In this document: piece by piece, positions 46,314 to 54,223 of the stretch
How positions within the stretch are numbered: position 1 is the first letter of the stretch
How the letters are laid out: every line of letters begins with the position of its first letter
Origin: Xylanibacillus composti
GTDB lineage: Bacteria; Bacillota; Bacilli; Paenibacillales; K13
Reading direction: 5' to 3'
NCBI RefSeq assembly: GCF_018403685.1
Contig: NZ_BOVK01000007.1
Location: forward strand, 1-64,000
DNA length: 64,000 bases
Program-made: the position numbers and the translations under genes
Notes under the pieces: model-generated
The model's input: only the letters and a program-made list of their open reading frames with translations
The model's database searches: none
Told to the model about the DNA's origin: nothing

Positions 46314-46514
46314 TTACGTGGAAGCGCCCGAACCCGTAATAAATGGCACCAACGGCCCGACAATCAACGACTCCGGGGGCGTATCAAACATAGAAGCGCA
46401 TTGGATCGTGTGGGTATCGCCAATCAGCACAACAGATGAAGCGGCGACGCCTACGATCCGAATATCGCCTACGCGAATGCCTTCGTTGACAACATGCAGC
46501 CCGCGTTCAATCAT
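46314..46514 (-). CDS. gerPD: Spore germination protein GerPD
   Basis: A 66-residue protein. MIERGLHVVNEGIRVGDIRI is followed by GVAASSVVLIGDT and the hallmark SMFDTPPESLIVGPL. The frame opens earlier, but ATG 46514 has a GGAG-type RBS inside the end of gerPC and gives the normal length. It overlaps gerPC by 8 bases. Confidence 0.9.
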   Translation of the reverse strand: MIERGLHVVNEGIRVGDIRIVGVAASSVVLIGDTHTIQCASMFDTPPESLIVGPLVPFITGSGAST

Positions 46515-47133
46515 CTTCTTCCCGCTCCTCTCTGAAATGCTCCACATATGCCTGGATCGCCGCATGAATATCGTTTTGCAGCGCCTGGGCCAGTTCATTG
46601 GCCGCCGAAGCCGCCGATGCCCCTTCCTTGTACGGCATTTTTTTGGAGTAGTACGCGATGCGTCCATCAATTTGGCGCAGCATATCTTCCAGGATCGCCC
46701 GCTTGTTCTCTCCGGTCAAAGGAACGCCGGATTGTTCGCTCATCTGCTCCAGCATTGGCGGCACAGCGTCGCGGATATAGGCCGCCATCCGCTCGCGAAC
46801 ATTCGCATTCGTCTCTTCCTGTCCCTCGGACGAACCGACAGCCGCATCCTCCCCGCTTGTCTGCTGCAGAGCCCATTGGGCGATGTTGCCCGTTTCGTTC
46901 GGACTTATCCCGATCACCAGCGTGCCGTCCAATGTATCTACCTTAAGCTGCTCGAAATTATACTCAATCTTTTCGACATGAGTGCCGGGCGCCTGCTGCT
47001 GATTCGCCAGCTGTTCCTTGATCGCGGCAAGCTCCGCCTCCATCCGGCGCAGCTGCTCATGCTGCAGGCAAAGCGTGTGATGCATCTGTTGAACGAGATG
47101 CAGCATGACCTGCAAAATATTCGGTTCGTACAC
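46507..47133 (-). CDS. gerPC: Spore germination protein GerPC
   Basis: A 208-residue protein. I chose GTG 47133 (MYEPNILQVMLHLVQQMHHT) following GGAGGGAGAGGCGAGG. An N-terminal coiled coil (about 10-45) leads to EKIEYNFEQLKVDTLDGTLVIGISP, the conserved centre of GerPC. The C-terminal half is charged and helical (RQIDGRIAYYSKKMPYK). It is needed with the other Gerp proteins for nutrient germinant passage. Confidence 0.88.
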   Translation of the reverse strand: MYEPNILQVMLHLVQQMHHTLCLQHEQLRRMEAELAAIKEQLANQQQAPGTHVEKIEYNFEQLKVDTLDGTLVIGISPNETGNIAQWALQQTSGEDAAVGSSEGQEETNANVRERMAAYIRDAVPPMLEQMSEQSGVPLTGENKRAILEDMLRQIDGRIAYYSKKMPYKEGASAASAANELAQALQNDIHAAIQAYVEHFREEREEDD

Positions 47134-47254
47134 ATTGCCTCGCCTCTCCCTCCAGCGTTTACCTAGAATATATGGGGGGAGATGCAGATTCATGTCAGCG
47201 ATAGGCACTTGGTTGGAAATTACAGTCGTTCCGCAGCATGCACGGATGGCAATC

Positions 47255-47467
47255 CTACCTTGTCTCTTGGGCAAACGGCACCAGGCTCGCTTCTTCTTCC
47301 GGCAGGCCTAGCAGCGGCGCTGCCTCTGTAAATCTTCCCGTATTGTATAAATTGGCCAAGGCTCTGATGGAACCCGCGCTGCCGATCTGTAAGATAGAGG
47401 AGTTGCTAATTCCCTCCACACGCAGATGATGAATGGTGATGTTCTGGTGAATAACCACGTTACCCAA
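47255..47467 (-). CDS. gerPB: Spore germination protein GerPB
   Basis: A 70-residue protein starting at TTG 47467 with AAAGGGG seven bases upstream. The family core is VEGISNSSILQIGSAGSIRA followed by NLYNTGRFTEAAP. It overlaps gerPA by 8 bases and precedes gerPC by 121 bases. Confidence 0.88.
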   Translation of the reverse strand: MGNVVIHQNITIHHLRVEGISNSSILQIGSAGSIRALANLYNTGRFTEAAPLLGLPEEEASLVPFAQETR

Positions 47468-47690
47468 TGCCAGACCCCTTTCCCGCCGATGTATCAATCG
47501 CATCAGTGTCATTCGTCAACGTGTTGCTTAGTCCGTTGTTGGTAACCGGAAGATCGCCTGTAATAAATGAACCCGATCCTGCGAACGTTTTGGTCGTGCT
47601 GATCGGCGCCAAAACCAAAGCGTCGCCAAACTGGACCACAGAGCTGGAGCCGACGCTTACGAATTTGACATTTCCTACGATAGCCGGCAT
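47460..47690 (-). CDS. gerPA: Spore germination protein GerPA (GerPA/GerPF type)
   Basis: A 76-residue protein. MPAIVGNVKFVSVGSSSVVQFG, then APISTTKTFAGSGSFITGD, are typical of GerPA and GerPF, which are alike. Position as the first gene before gerPB favours GerPA. RBS GGAAGGGGCGACC precedes ATG 47690. No second copy of this type is found after gerPE, so a classic gerPF is missing here. Confidence 0.87.
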   Translation of the reverse strand: MPAIVGNVKFVSVGSSSVVQFGDALVLAPISTTKTFAGSGSFITGDLPVTNNGLSNTLTNDTDAIDTSAGKGSGIG

Positions 47691-47723
47691 GGTCGCCCCT
47701 TCCTTTCCGCTTCCCTCTACCTC

Positions 47724-47750
47724 CAGTATATGAAGCGCCCAGCCACTTGT
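47724..47750 (-). promoter_or_regulatory. Possible sigma-K promoter of the gerP operon
   Basis: On the minus strand CATATACTG (47732-47724) resembles the sigma-K -10 CATAnnnTA, with AACA in AACAAGTGG 16 bases upstream as a -35. It is 34 bases before the gerPA start. gerP is sigma-K controlled in Bacillus. The match is imperfect. Confidence 0.35.
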
Positions 47751-47928
47751 TCCGCGAATATCACGGCGTTGCTGTATCCAAGCCCTTTTTTTATGCAATC
47801 ATGGGGTCCGTTCACTGCGAAGCATCCTCTGCCATGCACAGGCAGATCAAGCCAAGATCGCCCGGTGGAACCCTTCCGATGCAGACACATACAGTAATGA
47901 AGAAGCGGTTGAAAGGACGTGAACAGCG

Positions 47929-48411
47929 ATGCCCAAAAAAACCAAGCAGCCATTCGACTGGCGAGCATTCGAGTCGGCGATGCTTCAGCAATTTCCGGTC
48001 TTGCCCAAGGACTTCCCCGCATGGAATCGGGTCCAGCATCCGTCTTGGATCAGCGATTTGATGCAGAAGGTGCTTGCAGAAGGCCTGCCTGCGATGGCTT
48101 CGGGCAGCATGCCAGCCGGCTTCGCGCCTCGCGCCAAAGAGAATCAGAGCTTCCGCATATTCGAAACACATCGGAGCATCATACTCCGCCTGCACGCGCC
48201 GCCTGATATCACGAGCGACCAAATTCGCGTTGCCGTTAACCCTCATCAAGTCAAGGTGCGATTCGCCGGAGAGAAGCGTCAGGTCATCCCGCTGCCCAAG
48301 CCCGTTCAATCAGGCAAGGCCTCTGCCCTGCTGCGGGATGGAATATTGGAGCTTCGCCTGCCAAAATCAAGGGCGGCCGCCCAGTATGAGCCCATTCGCG
48401 TGCGGGAATAG
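47929..48411 (+). CDS. Small heat-shock (Hsp20/alpha-crystallin)-like protein, GerT-like
   Basis: A 160-residue protein. An N-terminal 60 residues (DWRAFESAMLQQFPVLP, WISDLMQKVLAEGLP) are followed by an alpha-crystallin-like beta domain (FRIFETHRSIILRLHAPPDI, VRFAGEKRQVIPLP, ILELRLPKS). Length and layout resemble the spore coat protein GerT and CotM of Bacillus. RBS AAAGGACGTG precedes ATG 47929. It is divergent from gerPA, sharing the spore neighbourhood. Confidence 0.7.
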   Translation: MPKKTKQPFDWRAFESAMLQQFPVLPKDFPAWNRVQHPSWISDLMQKVLAEGLPAMASGSMPAGFAPRAKENQSFRIFETHRSIILRLHAPPDITSDQIRVAVNPHQVKVRFAGEKRQVIPLPKPVQSGKASALLRDGILELRLPKSRAAAQYEPIRVRE

Positions 48412-48483
48412 CAGCTTGGCGAGGCAACCCTCGCCGAATCGTGCAGGCACAGGCTATGACGGATGCCTGCATCGCAGCAAGCG

Positions 48484-49212
48484 CTAGCCGTTCCAATATG
48501 GAACAGCTGATACGAGGACTATGGCGATCAGTAATGAAGGCAGCAGGTTGGCGACATTGATTTTTTTGATCTCCAGAATGTTCAGTCCGATCCCGACAAT
48601 CAGCACGCCGCCGACAGCCGTCACCTCTGCAATCAGCCCCAGCATTTGCGTCTCGCTCACGAACAAGTAGATAAAGCTCGCTGCCAGCGCAATGCTGCCC
48701 TGATAGAGAAAGACCGGGATCGATGAGAAGATGACACCTATGCCCAAGGTGGAAGCGAAGATGACAGCAGATACGCCATCCAGCATCGATTTCGTATAGA
48801 GAATCGTATGGTCCTGCCGCAGCCCGCCATCCAGCGCGCCCAGGATAGCCATTGCGCCAATGCAGTAGACGAGCGTTGCCGTGACAAAGCCCTCGGCGAT
48901 GCTGCCCTTGCCTTCACCCGTTTTTGTCCTAGTGAAGCGCTGCACCGTTTGTTCCAACCAGGCGCCGAGCCGATGCAGCCTGTCCTCCAGCTTCATCCAC
49001 TCGCCCATGAGACCGCCTAGCACAAGACTGGCAATCACGATCAGGATGTTGGCTGTCTCCAGCGCCATCGTCACTCCAAGAACCATTAACGCCAATCCCA
49101 ATCCCTGGATAACTGTCCGGCGAACGCCCTCGGACACGCGCGGCAGCAAGCTCCCGAGCAGCCCCCCCAGTATAATTGCCGCAGTATTGACAATCGTTCC
49201 CCACAATGCCAT
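48484..49212 (-). CDS. DUF554 membrane protein (YdfK-like)
   Basis: A 242-residue protein with about seven helices. ATG 49212 after GAGAGGAAAGAAGAG gives MALWGTIVNTAAIILGGLLGS; the open frame upstream is not protein-like. Family features ALMVLGVTMAL, LVLGGLMGEWMKLEDRL and LDGVSAVIFASTLGIGVIFSS are clear. Function of the family is unknown; some reports link it to small-molecule or signal export. Contains a C7 tract that stays in frame. Confidence 0.85.
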   Translation of the reverse strand: MALWGTIVNTAAIILGGLLGSLLPRVSEGVRRTVIQGLGLALMVLGVTMALETANILIVIASLVLGGLMGEWMKLEDRLHRLGAWLEQTVQRFTRTKTGEGKGSIAEGFVTATLVYCIGAMAILGALDGGLRQDHTILYTKSMLDGVSAVIFASTLGIGVIFSSIPVFLYQGSIALAASFIYLFVSETQMLGLIAEVTAVGGVLIVGIGLNILEIKKINVANLLPSLLIAIVLVSAVPYWNG

Positions 49213-49273
49213 CTTCTCTTCTTTCCTCTCTATGTATCTAGGTAATGCGTCCATTTTCTTGTTCCAACATGGC

Positions 49274-49297
49274 GAAAAGCGCCGAACGGCGCTTTTC
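49274..49297. terminator. Perfect hairpin between the MFS and DUF554 genes
   Basis: GAAAAGCGCC-gaac-GGCGCTTTTC is a perfect 10-bp inverted repeat whose arms end in A4/T4, so it can work in both directions. It lies 60 bases past the MFS stop (minus strand). Confidence 0.75.
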
Positions 49298-49356
49298 ATC
49301 TTCATCCAGTATAAAGGTTTCGTCATCGGAAGGGAATATGGGGAGCTTCCTCCACC

Positions 49357-50538
49357 CTATACAGCGGCAACATCCGCCTTCTTCCGGTATACAGCGGCCA
49401 GGGCGGCCATCGCCAAGGCCAGAACCGCGCAGACTGTGTACATGCCCGTATAGGACAAGCGGTCTGCTATCGGTCCCATCGCCACCCCTCCGAGCGAAAT
49501 GCCAAGGTCCGCCGAGGCGATGAACAGGCCAATCAGGACATTGCGCGAGGAAGCCGGCAGCACGAACGTCAAAAATGTCATAAGGGTCGGATACAGCAGC
49601 GCCTGCGCAATGCCCATCAAGACAGCCGAGGCGTACAGAACGAGCGGGCCGGCCGTGGCGGACAAGGACAGCAGCAGCGCAGCGCAGGAGGACAGCAGCA
49701 TAATGCCGGTCACAAAGCGCGGGTGCCACTTCCCGTCGGAGGGCACCCGCTTGCGCAGCAGAAAGCGCGCAAGCACGATCATTCCCGCCTGAATCATGAG
49801 ATAAACGCCCGCATTGCCGTACGGCACCTGGCTCGCATAAAGCGGGATGAACACCGTCACGGAGCCGAATACGACAGAGGCGGCGAGCATCAGCGCGCTG
49901 CAAACGGCAAGCGACGGTTGGCCAACCATCCGCACCCAGGCGGTCTTCTGCGCCTCCTTCGGCTGCTGCTCCCCGGTCGCGGGCTGCATCGACATGCTGT
50001 AGCCGAACAGTCCGGTCGTTACGGCAATGGCCACCATCGCAACGGTAAAAGCGTTCATGCCGCCCCATTCCCAGATGCCGAACGCAATCAAGGGACCGGC
50101 AATCGAAGGCATGTAGGTGAAGAGCGAATAAAGCGAGACGCCCTGGGAGCGCTCCTCCTCGGAAAGCGAGTCGATGATTCCAATCTGCAAGGCCATGGAG
50201 AAAAAAGCAGTCGAGACACCCTGCATGAAGCGCGCAACAAAAAAGCCTTCCAACCCGGATACTGTATAGAGCACCAGCGCTGTCCCATTGACCAGCAGCA
50301 GCACCCGAAGCACCTTGTCCGGGCCGTACTTTTGGACGAGATGCCCCGCCCAAGGACGAAAAAACATGCAGGTGAGCATGTAGGTGCCCATAATCATGCC
50401 AATCATCGTGTTGTTGGCTCCCATCGATTCGCTGCGGATGGGCACGATGACCGCCAGGATCGAGTTCGCGCTGAAGAAGAGGAAGGCAAGGGCGTATAGG
50501 CGCAAAATTGGCCACGAAGTGGCTCGGTGAGTACGCAA
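49357..50538 (-). CDS. MFS exporter, CntE-like metallophore exporter
   Basis: A 393-residue, 12-helix major facilitator. MRTHRATSWPILRLYALAFLF, FRPWAGHLVQKYGPDKVLR and FVARFMQGVSTAFFSMALQ resemble staphylopine exporter CntE and its Paenibacillus relatives. It lies 238 bases after the fused ATPase in the same direction, the position of cntE at the end of the cnt operon. Proposed role: secretion of the metallophore made by the ATP-grasp enzyme. The resemblance is by eye; a general drug exporter is the alternative. Confidence 0.72.
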   Translation of the reverse strand: MRTHRATSWPILRLYALAFLFFSANSILAVIVPIRSESMGANNTMIGMIMGTYMLTCMFFRPWAGHLVQKYGPDKVLRVLLLVNGTALVLYTVSGLEGFFVARFMQGVSTAFFSMALQIGIIDSLSEEERSQGVSLYSLFTYMPSIAGPLIAFGIWEWGGMNAFTVAMVAIAVTTGLFGYSMSMQPATGEQQPKEAQKTAWVRMVGQPSLAVCSALMLAASVVFGSVTVFIPLYASQVPYGNAGVYLMIQAGMIVLARFLLRKRVPSDGKWHPRFVTGIMLLSSCAALLLSLSATAGPLVLYASAVLMGIAQALLYPTLMTFLTFVLPASSRNVLIGLFIASADLGISLGGVAMGPIADRLSYTGMYTVCAVLALAMAALAAVYRKKADVAAV

Positions 50539-50776
50539 CGGCGAACAACCCCCGGTCTATGATCAAATCGTCAAAAAATATGGGAAGCCTTGAAACGAAG
50601 GACGAACATACGCTCCAGACGGCCAAGCCTGCTGTTCAATCGATGTAGAGCAATGCGAGCGGCTGATGCCGTTGTCCGGCCACACTTCGGCATTGATTTG
50701 CAAGGCGGTGACTGGCACCTCCAGGCTATCGAACAAATCCGTCCGGGAATTGGTATTTTCGAACGGTAACGGCTAT

Positions 50777-52396
50777 TCACTCCAAGGCTGCAGCTGGCAG
50801 CCCATCCTTCCAATCGCCTGCACACGCCAGCAGCAATTGAGTGTGCGGCTGGCTGCTCTCGTGCAGCCGGGCGCTGGCCTGCTTGCCTTCTGCGAACGTT
50901 CCGCCATGCATGACAGCGATGTGATGGCAGAAGGAACGCAGCATACGGACATCATGGGAAATCATGAGGATGGAGAAGCCATGCTGTTTGTGCAGCCGTT
51001 TCAACAATGTCAATATCTGGGCCTGAATGCGCATATCCAGCGCAGACACCGCCTCGTCGCAGATCAGCGCGTCCGGCTTTAACACCAAGGCTCTGGCAAT
51101 CGCTATGCGCTGGCATTGGCCTGTGCTCAGCCGGGGCGGCTTCCGATGCTGGAGCTCGCCTTCCAGTCCCACTTCCTTCAGGTAAAAAGCCGCAAGCATC
51201 TCGCGCTCCTGCCTGTTCCCGAGCCGCATGTACCGAAGCGGCTCCTGCACAAGCTCAAGCGCGGTCCGGCCCGGATGAAGACTCGCTCTCGCATCCTGGA
51301 AAACCATCTGCACCTGCCTGCACACTGCCCGCCTCGCTCTGCCCCGCAAATGGGTAATGTCCGCGCCGTTCAGCAGGATGCTCCCGTCGCTAACGGCCGC
51401 AAGCCCTGTGATACACCGGGCAAGCGTTGATTTGCCGCAGCCGCTTTGACCCAGAATGCCGAGAATTTCATTCCGCTCCAGCGTCAAATGAACGTCGCGC
51501 AGCACAGGCCTGCCGGCTTGGAACGACTTGTGCAGGTGGCGCACCTCCAGCAAGGGAGCGGCAGCTTGCCGCCGGCGGTTTGCTTTAGCGGGGGCGGCAA
51601 TTTGCTTGCGGGTCGCCAGCAGCTGGCCGGTGAAGGCGGCTTGCGGCTGGGCCAGAACGGTGCGCGCCTCGCCCTCCTCCACCAACTCGCCCTTGTGCAG
51701 CACGATAATCCTGTCGCTGATTGCTCCAGCCACCTCCAAATCGTGGGTGATCATCAGCACGGCCAGGCCAAATTCCTCCTGCGCATGCTTCAGCAATGCC
51801 AGCACCTCCCGCTGGCTCACTGTATCGAGCGCCGAAGTCGGCTCATCCGCGATCAGCACCTTCGGCTCGAGGCAGAGCGCGAGCGCCAGGCATACGCGCT
51901 GGCACATGCCCCCGCTCAGTTGGAACGGGTAGCTGGCGAGAACGGCTGCCGGATCAGCGAAACCAAGCTTGCCAAGCAAGCGGCTGCTGATTGTCGCGAC
52001 TTCGTGCGCCGGGGCTCTGCGATGGTGGAGCAGCGCCTCCCGGAAATGCTGCCGGATCGTCATGACCGGGTTCAACGCTTGCCGGGCGTCCTGAAAGAGC
52101 AGGGCCACCTCCGTTCCGCGAATCCGCTCCCACGGGATGCTGCCCGCGGACAGGTTTGCTATCACGTCGCCTCCGACAGCCAGTGTGCCGCCGGCAACGT
52201 GCGCCGAGGGGGGAAGCAGGCCGGTCACGGCCTTGGCCATCGTCGATTTGCCGGAACCGCTCTCCCCCAGCACCGTCACGATTTCACCCTTGCGGAGAGC
52301 CAGACTGAAGTTGCGCAAGACGGGAACGGATTGCCCCTGATGCCGATAGCTTACTTGCAGCCGTTGAATCTCGAAGACGGTCTCCCTTGATTTCAC
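50777..52396 (-). CDS. Fused double ATPase of a peptide/metallophore ABC importer
   Basis: A 539-residue protein with two complete ATPase halves. First: GESGSGKSTMAKAV, LSGGMCQRVCLALAL, VLIADEPTSALD. Second: GQSGCGKSTLARCI, LSTGQCQRIAIARAL, ALICDEAVSALD. In Staphylococcus the matching CntD and CntF are separate proteins; here they are one chain. RBS GGGAGGC lies upstream and the gene starts 15 bases after the permease gene. It would drive uptake through the two permeases. Confidence 0.88.
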   Translation of the reverse strand: MKSRETVFEIQRLQVSYRHQGQSVPVLRNFSLALRKGEIVTVLGESGSGKSTMAKAVTGLLPPSAHVAGGTLAVGGDVIANLSAGSIPWERIRGTEVALLFQDARQALNPVMTIRQHFREALLHHRRAPAHEVATISSRLLGKLGFADPAAVLASYPFQLSGGMCQRVCLALALCLEPKVLIADEPTSALDTVSQREVLALLKHAQEEFGLAVLMITHDLEVAGAISDRIIVLHKGELVEEGEARTVLAQPQAAFTGQLLATRKQIAAPAKANRRRQAAAPLLEVRHLHKSFQAGRPVLRDVHLTLERNEILGILGQSGCGKSTLARCITGLAAVSDGSILLNGADITHLRGRARRAVCRQVQMVFQDARASLHPGRTALELVQEPLRYMRLGNRQEREMLAAFYLKEVGLEGELQHRKPPRLSTGQCQRIAIARALVLKPDALICDEAVSALDMRIQAQILTLLKRLHKQHGFSILMISHDVRMLRSFCHHIAVMHGGTFAEGKQASARLHESSQPHTQLLLACAGDWKDGLPAAALE

Positions 52397-52411
52397 GAGT
52401 TGTAGCCTCCC

Positions 52412-53239
52412 TTATAATCCTGGCTTTTCATACGGATCAAGCCGATCACGCAGCCCCTCCCCGATCAGGTTGAAGGCCAATACGGTGAGCATGATAAACA
52501 GGCCTGGCCCTAACAATATGTGCGGCGCCTGCATGAAGTGATCGCGCCCGTCTGCCAGCATGCTGCCCCATTCCGGGGCCGGGGGCTGCGCCCCGAGTCC
52601 AAGAAAGGACAGCGCCGCTATGGACAGCATCAGGCTCCCGAGCTCAAATGTAGCCAGAATCAATACGGGACTCAACGCTTTGGGCAGCAGCTCGCGGAGC
52701 ATCAGCGTGCCGTTTGCGGCGCCTAACACCTTGGCTGCCGCGAAAGAGGTTTCATGCATGGCTTGCAGCACGACGCTGCGGGTGAGGCGCGCGAACGAAA
52801 CCCAGCTCACCGAGATGACGGCAAGCAGAAGATGGAACAGGCTCGTGCCGAACAACGCCGCGACCACCATCGCCAGCACCATAAAGGGAAAGGCGAGCAG
52901 CACATCCATGACTCGCAGCAGCAGGCGATCCAGCCATGAGCCTTGGAACATGCCGGCAGCCAAGCCTGCCGCGAGACCGATAGCCAGCGCCGCGCTTAAA
53001 GCCGCCACCGTGGTGAGCACGGTCGTTCTGCCGCCGTGAAGCGTGCGCGCCAGTATATCCCGGCCGAAGCGGTCTGTGCCCAGCGGATGCTGGAAGCTCG
53101 GCTTTTCCAGCCGCTCGGCCGCGTGCTGCTGCACGGGGTCGTAGGGCGAAAGCCAATCGGCTCCCCCGATCAGCACAGCCAGCAGGCCAAGAAGAACCAA
53201 GCCGGACACCAGACTCACAGATACGTTCGATTTATGCAT
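52412..53239 (-). CDS. ABC importer permease (DppC/CntC type)
   Basis: A 275-residue permease. ATG 53239 (MHKSNVSVSLVSGLV) overlaps the previous gene by 8 bases; the longer frame overlaps it much further. Typical HPLGTDRFGRDILARTLHGG, the EAA region TSFAAAKVLGAANGTL and SFLGLGAQPPAPEWGSML are present. Five to six helices. Confidence 0.88.
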   Translation of the reverse strand: MHKSNVSVSLVSGLVLLGLLAVLIGGADWLSPYDPVQQHAAERLEKPSFQHPLGTDRFGRDILARTLHGGRTTVLTTVAALSAALAIGLAAGLAAGMFQGSWLDRLLLRVMDVLLAFPFMVLAMVVAALFGTSLFHLLLAVISVSWVSFARLTRSVVLQAMHETSFAAAKVLGAANGTLMLRELLPKALSPVLILATFELGSLMLSIAALSFLGLGAQPPAPEWGSMLADGRDHFMQAPHILLGPGLFIMLTVLAFNLIGEGLRDRLDPYEKPGL

Positions 53240-54212
53240 GTTCTTCCACTCCCGCTGCTGCCCGCTTGCGCTTGTGATGGAGGCGCGGATCGAGATACGC
53301 GTAAAGCACATCCACGCAAAGGTGCAGCACAATGACGAAGGCTACCATGATGAAGGCATACCCCTGTATGACCGGATAATCCTTGCGCAGGATGCTGTCG
53401 AGCGCGTACTTGCCTATACCCGGCCAGGAAAACAGGCTTTCGATGACAACGGCGCCGCCGAGAAAGGCGGCAAACGAGAGGGCGACGACCGTCACAAGCG
53501 GCAGCAGCGCATTGCGGCAAGCATGAGCGACTACCTTCCTGCGGCTTAATCCTCTAGACAAGGCCGCCAGCACGTACGTTTGGCCGAGCTCCGCAAGCAT
53601 ATTCGCTCTAACCATGCGCGCGAACTGCGGCATGCTGGCGAGCCCCATTGTCAGCGCTGGCAGCCAGAGCCGGTTCCAAGTCGCCTCGCTGCTGATTTCG
53701 TATGCGCCAAGCGATACGGCGAACAGCAGCAGCAGGAACAAGCCCGTAACGAAGGCTGGCGTTGATGCCAACGCTACGCAGGCAAACCGGATCAGATTGT
53801 CGCTGGCTGCCCCCGCCTTCAGGGCAGATACCGCCCCAAGCGCGATGCCGAGCGTCACCTGGATGAACAAGGCAGCCAGCGACAATTGCAGCGTAGCCGG
53901 AAGCCGTTCAGCCAGTTCTTCGCTTACTTGTCTCCCCGTGTACAAGGAAGTGCCCAGATCCAGCTGCAGCAGCCGTCCCAGCCACCCGGCATACTGCATG
54001 AATACGGGCCGATCCAGCCCCCATTGCGCCCGCAGCTCCTCGGCTTTCCGCTCGTAGGCCTGCGACTGGCTCCCGGCTACCTCGGCAGGCTGGCCGAGCA
54101 GCAGCACGGCCGGATCCCCCGGCGCAAGACGGATCAGAATGAACAGCACCAGCGTCGCGCAGAACAGAGTCAGCGCAGCGTCCGACAGCTTGCGGAGAAG
54201 TACGGCTGGCAT
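53232..54212 (-). CDS. ABC importer permease (DppB/CntB type)
   Basis: A 326-residue permease with FILIRLAPGDPAVLLLGQP, LDLGTSLYTGRQVSEELAERLP and EAA region TYVLAALSRGLSRRKVV. ATG 54212 lies 11 bases after the binding-protein stop with AGGAGAGAG upstream. Six helices. A partner of the DppC-type permease. Confidence 0.88.
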   Translation of the reverse strand: MPAVLLRKLSDAALTLFCATLVLFILIRLAPGDPAVLLLGQPAEVAGSQSQAYERKAEELRAQWGLDRPVFMQYAGWLGRLLQLDLGTSLYTGRQVSEELAERLPATLQLSLAALFIQVTLGIALGAVSALKAGAASDNLIRFACVALASTPAFVTGLFLLLLFAVSLGAYEISSEATWNRLWLPALTMGLASMPQFARMVRANMLAELGQTYVLAALSRGLSRRKVVAHACRNALLPLVTVVALSFAAFLGGAVVIESLFSWPGIGKYALDSILRKDYPVIQGYAFIMVAFVIVLHLCVDVLYAYLDPRLHHKRKRAAAGVEEHA

Positions 54213-54223
54213 CTAGCTCTCTC

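Noticed and set aside
50571-50776. Small frames between the MFS exporter and the fused ATPase
   Set aside because: No RBS, no protein-like composition. Probably a spacer that may hold a promoter for the exporter.
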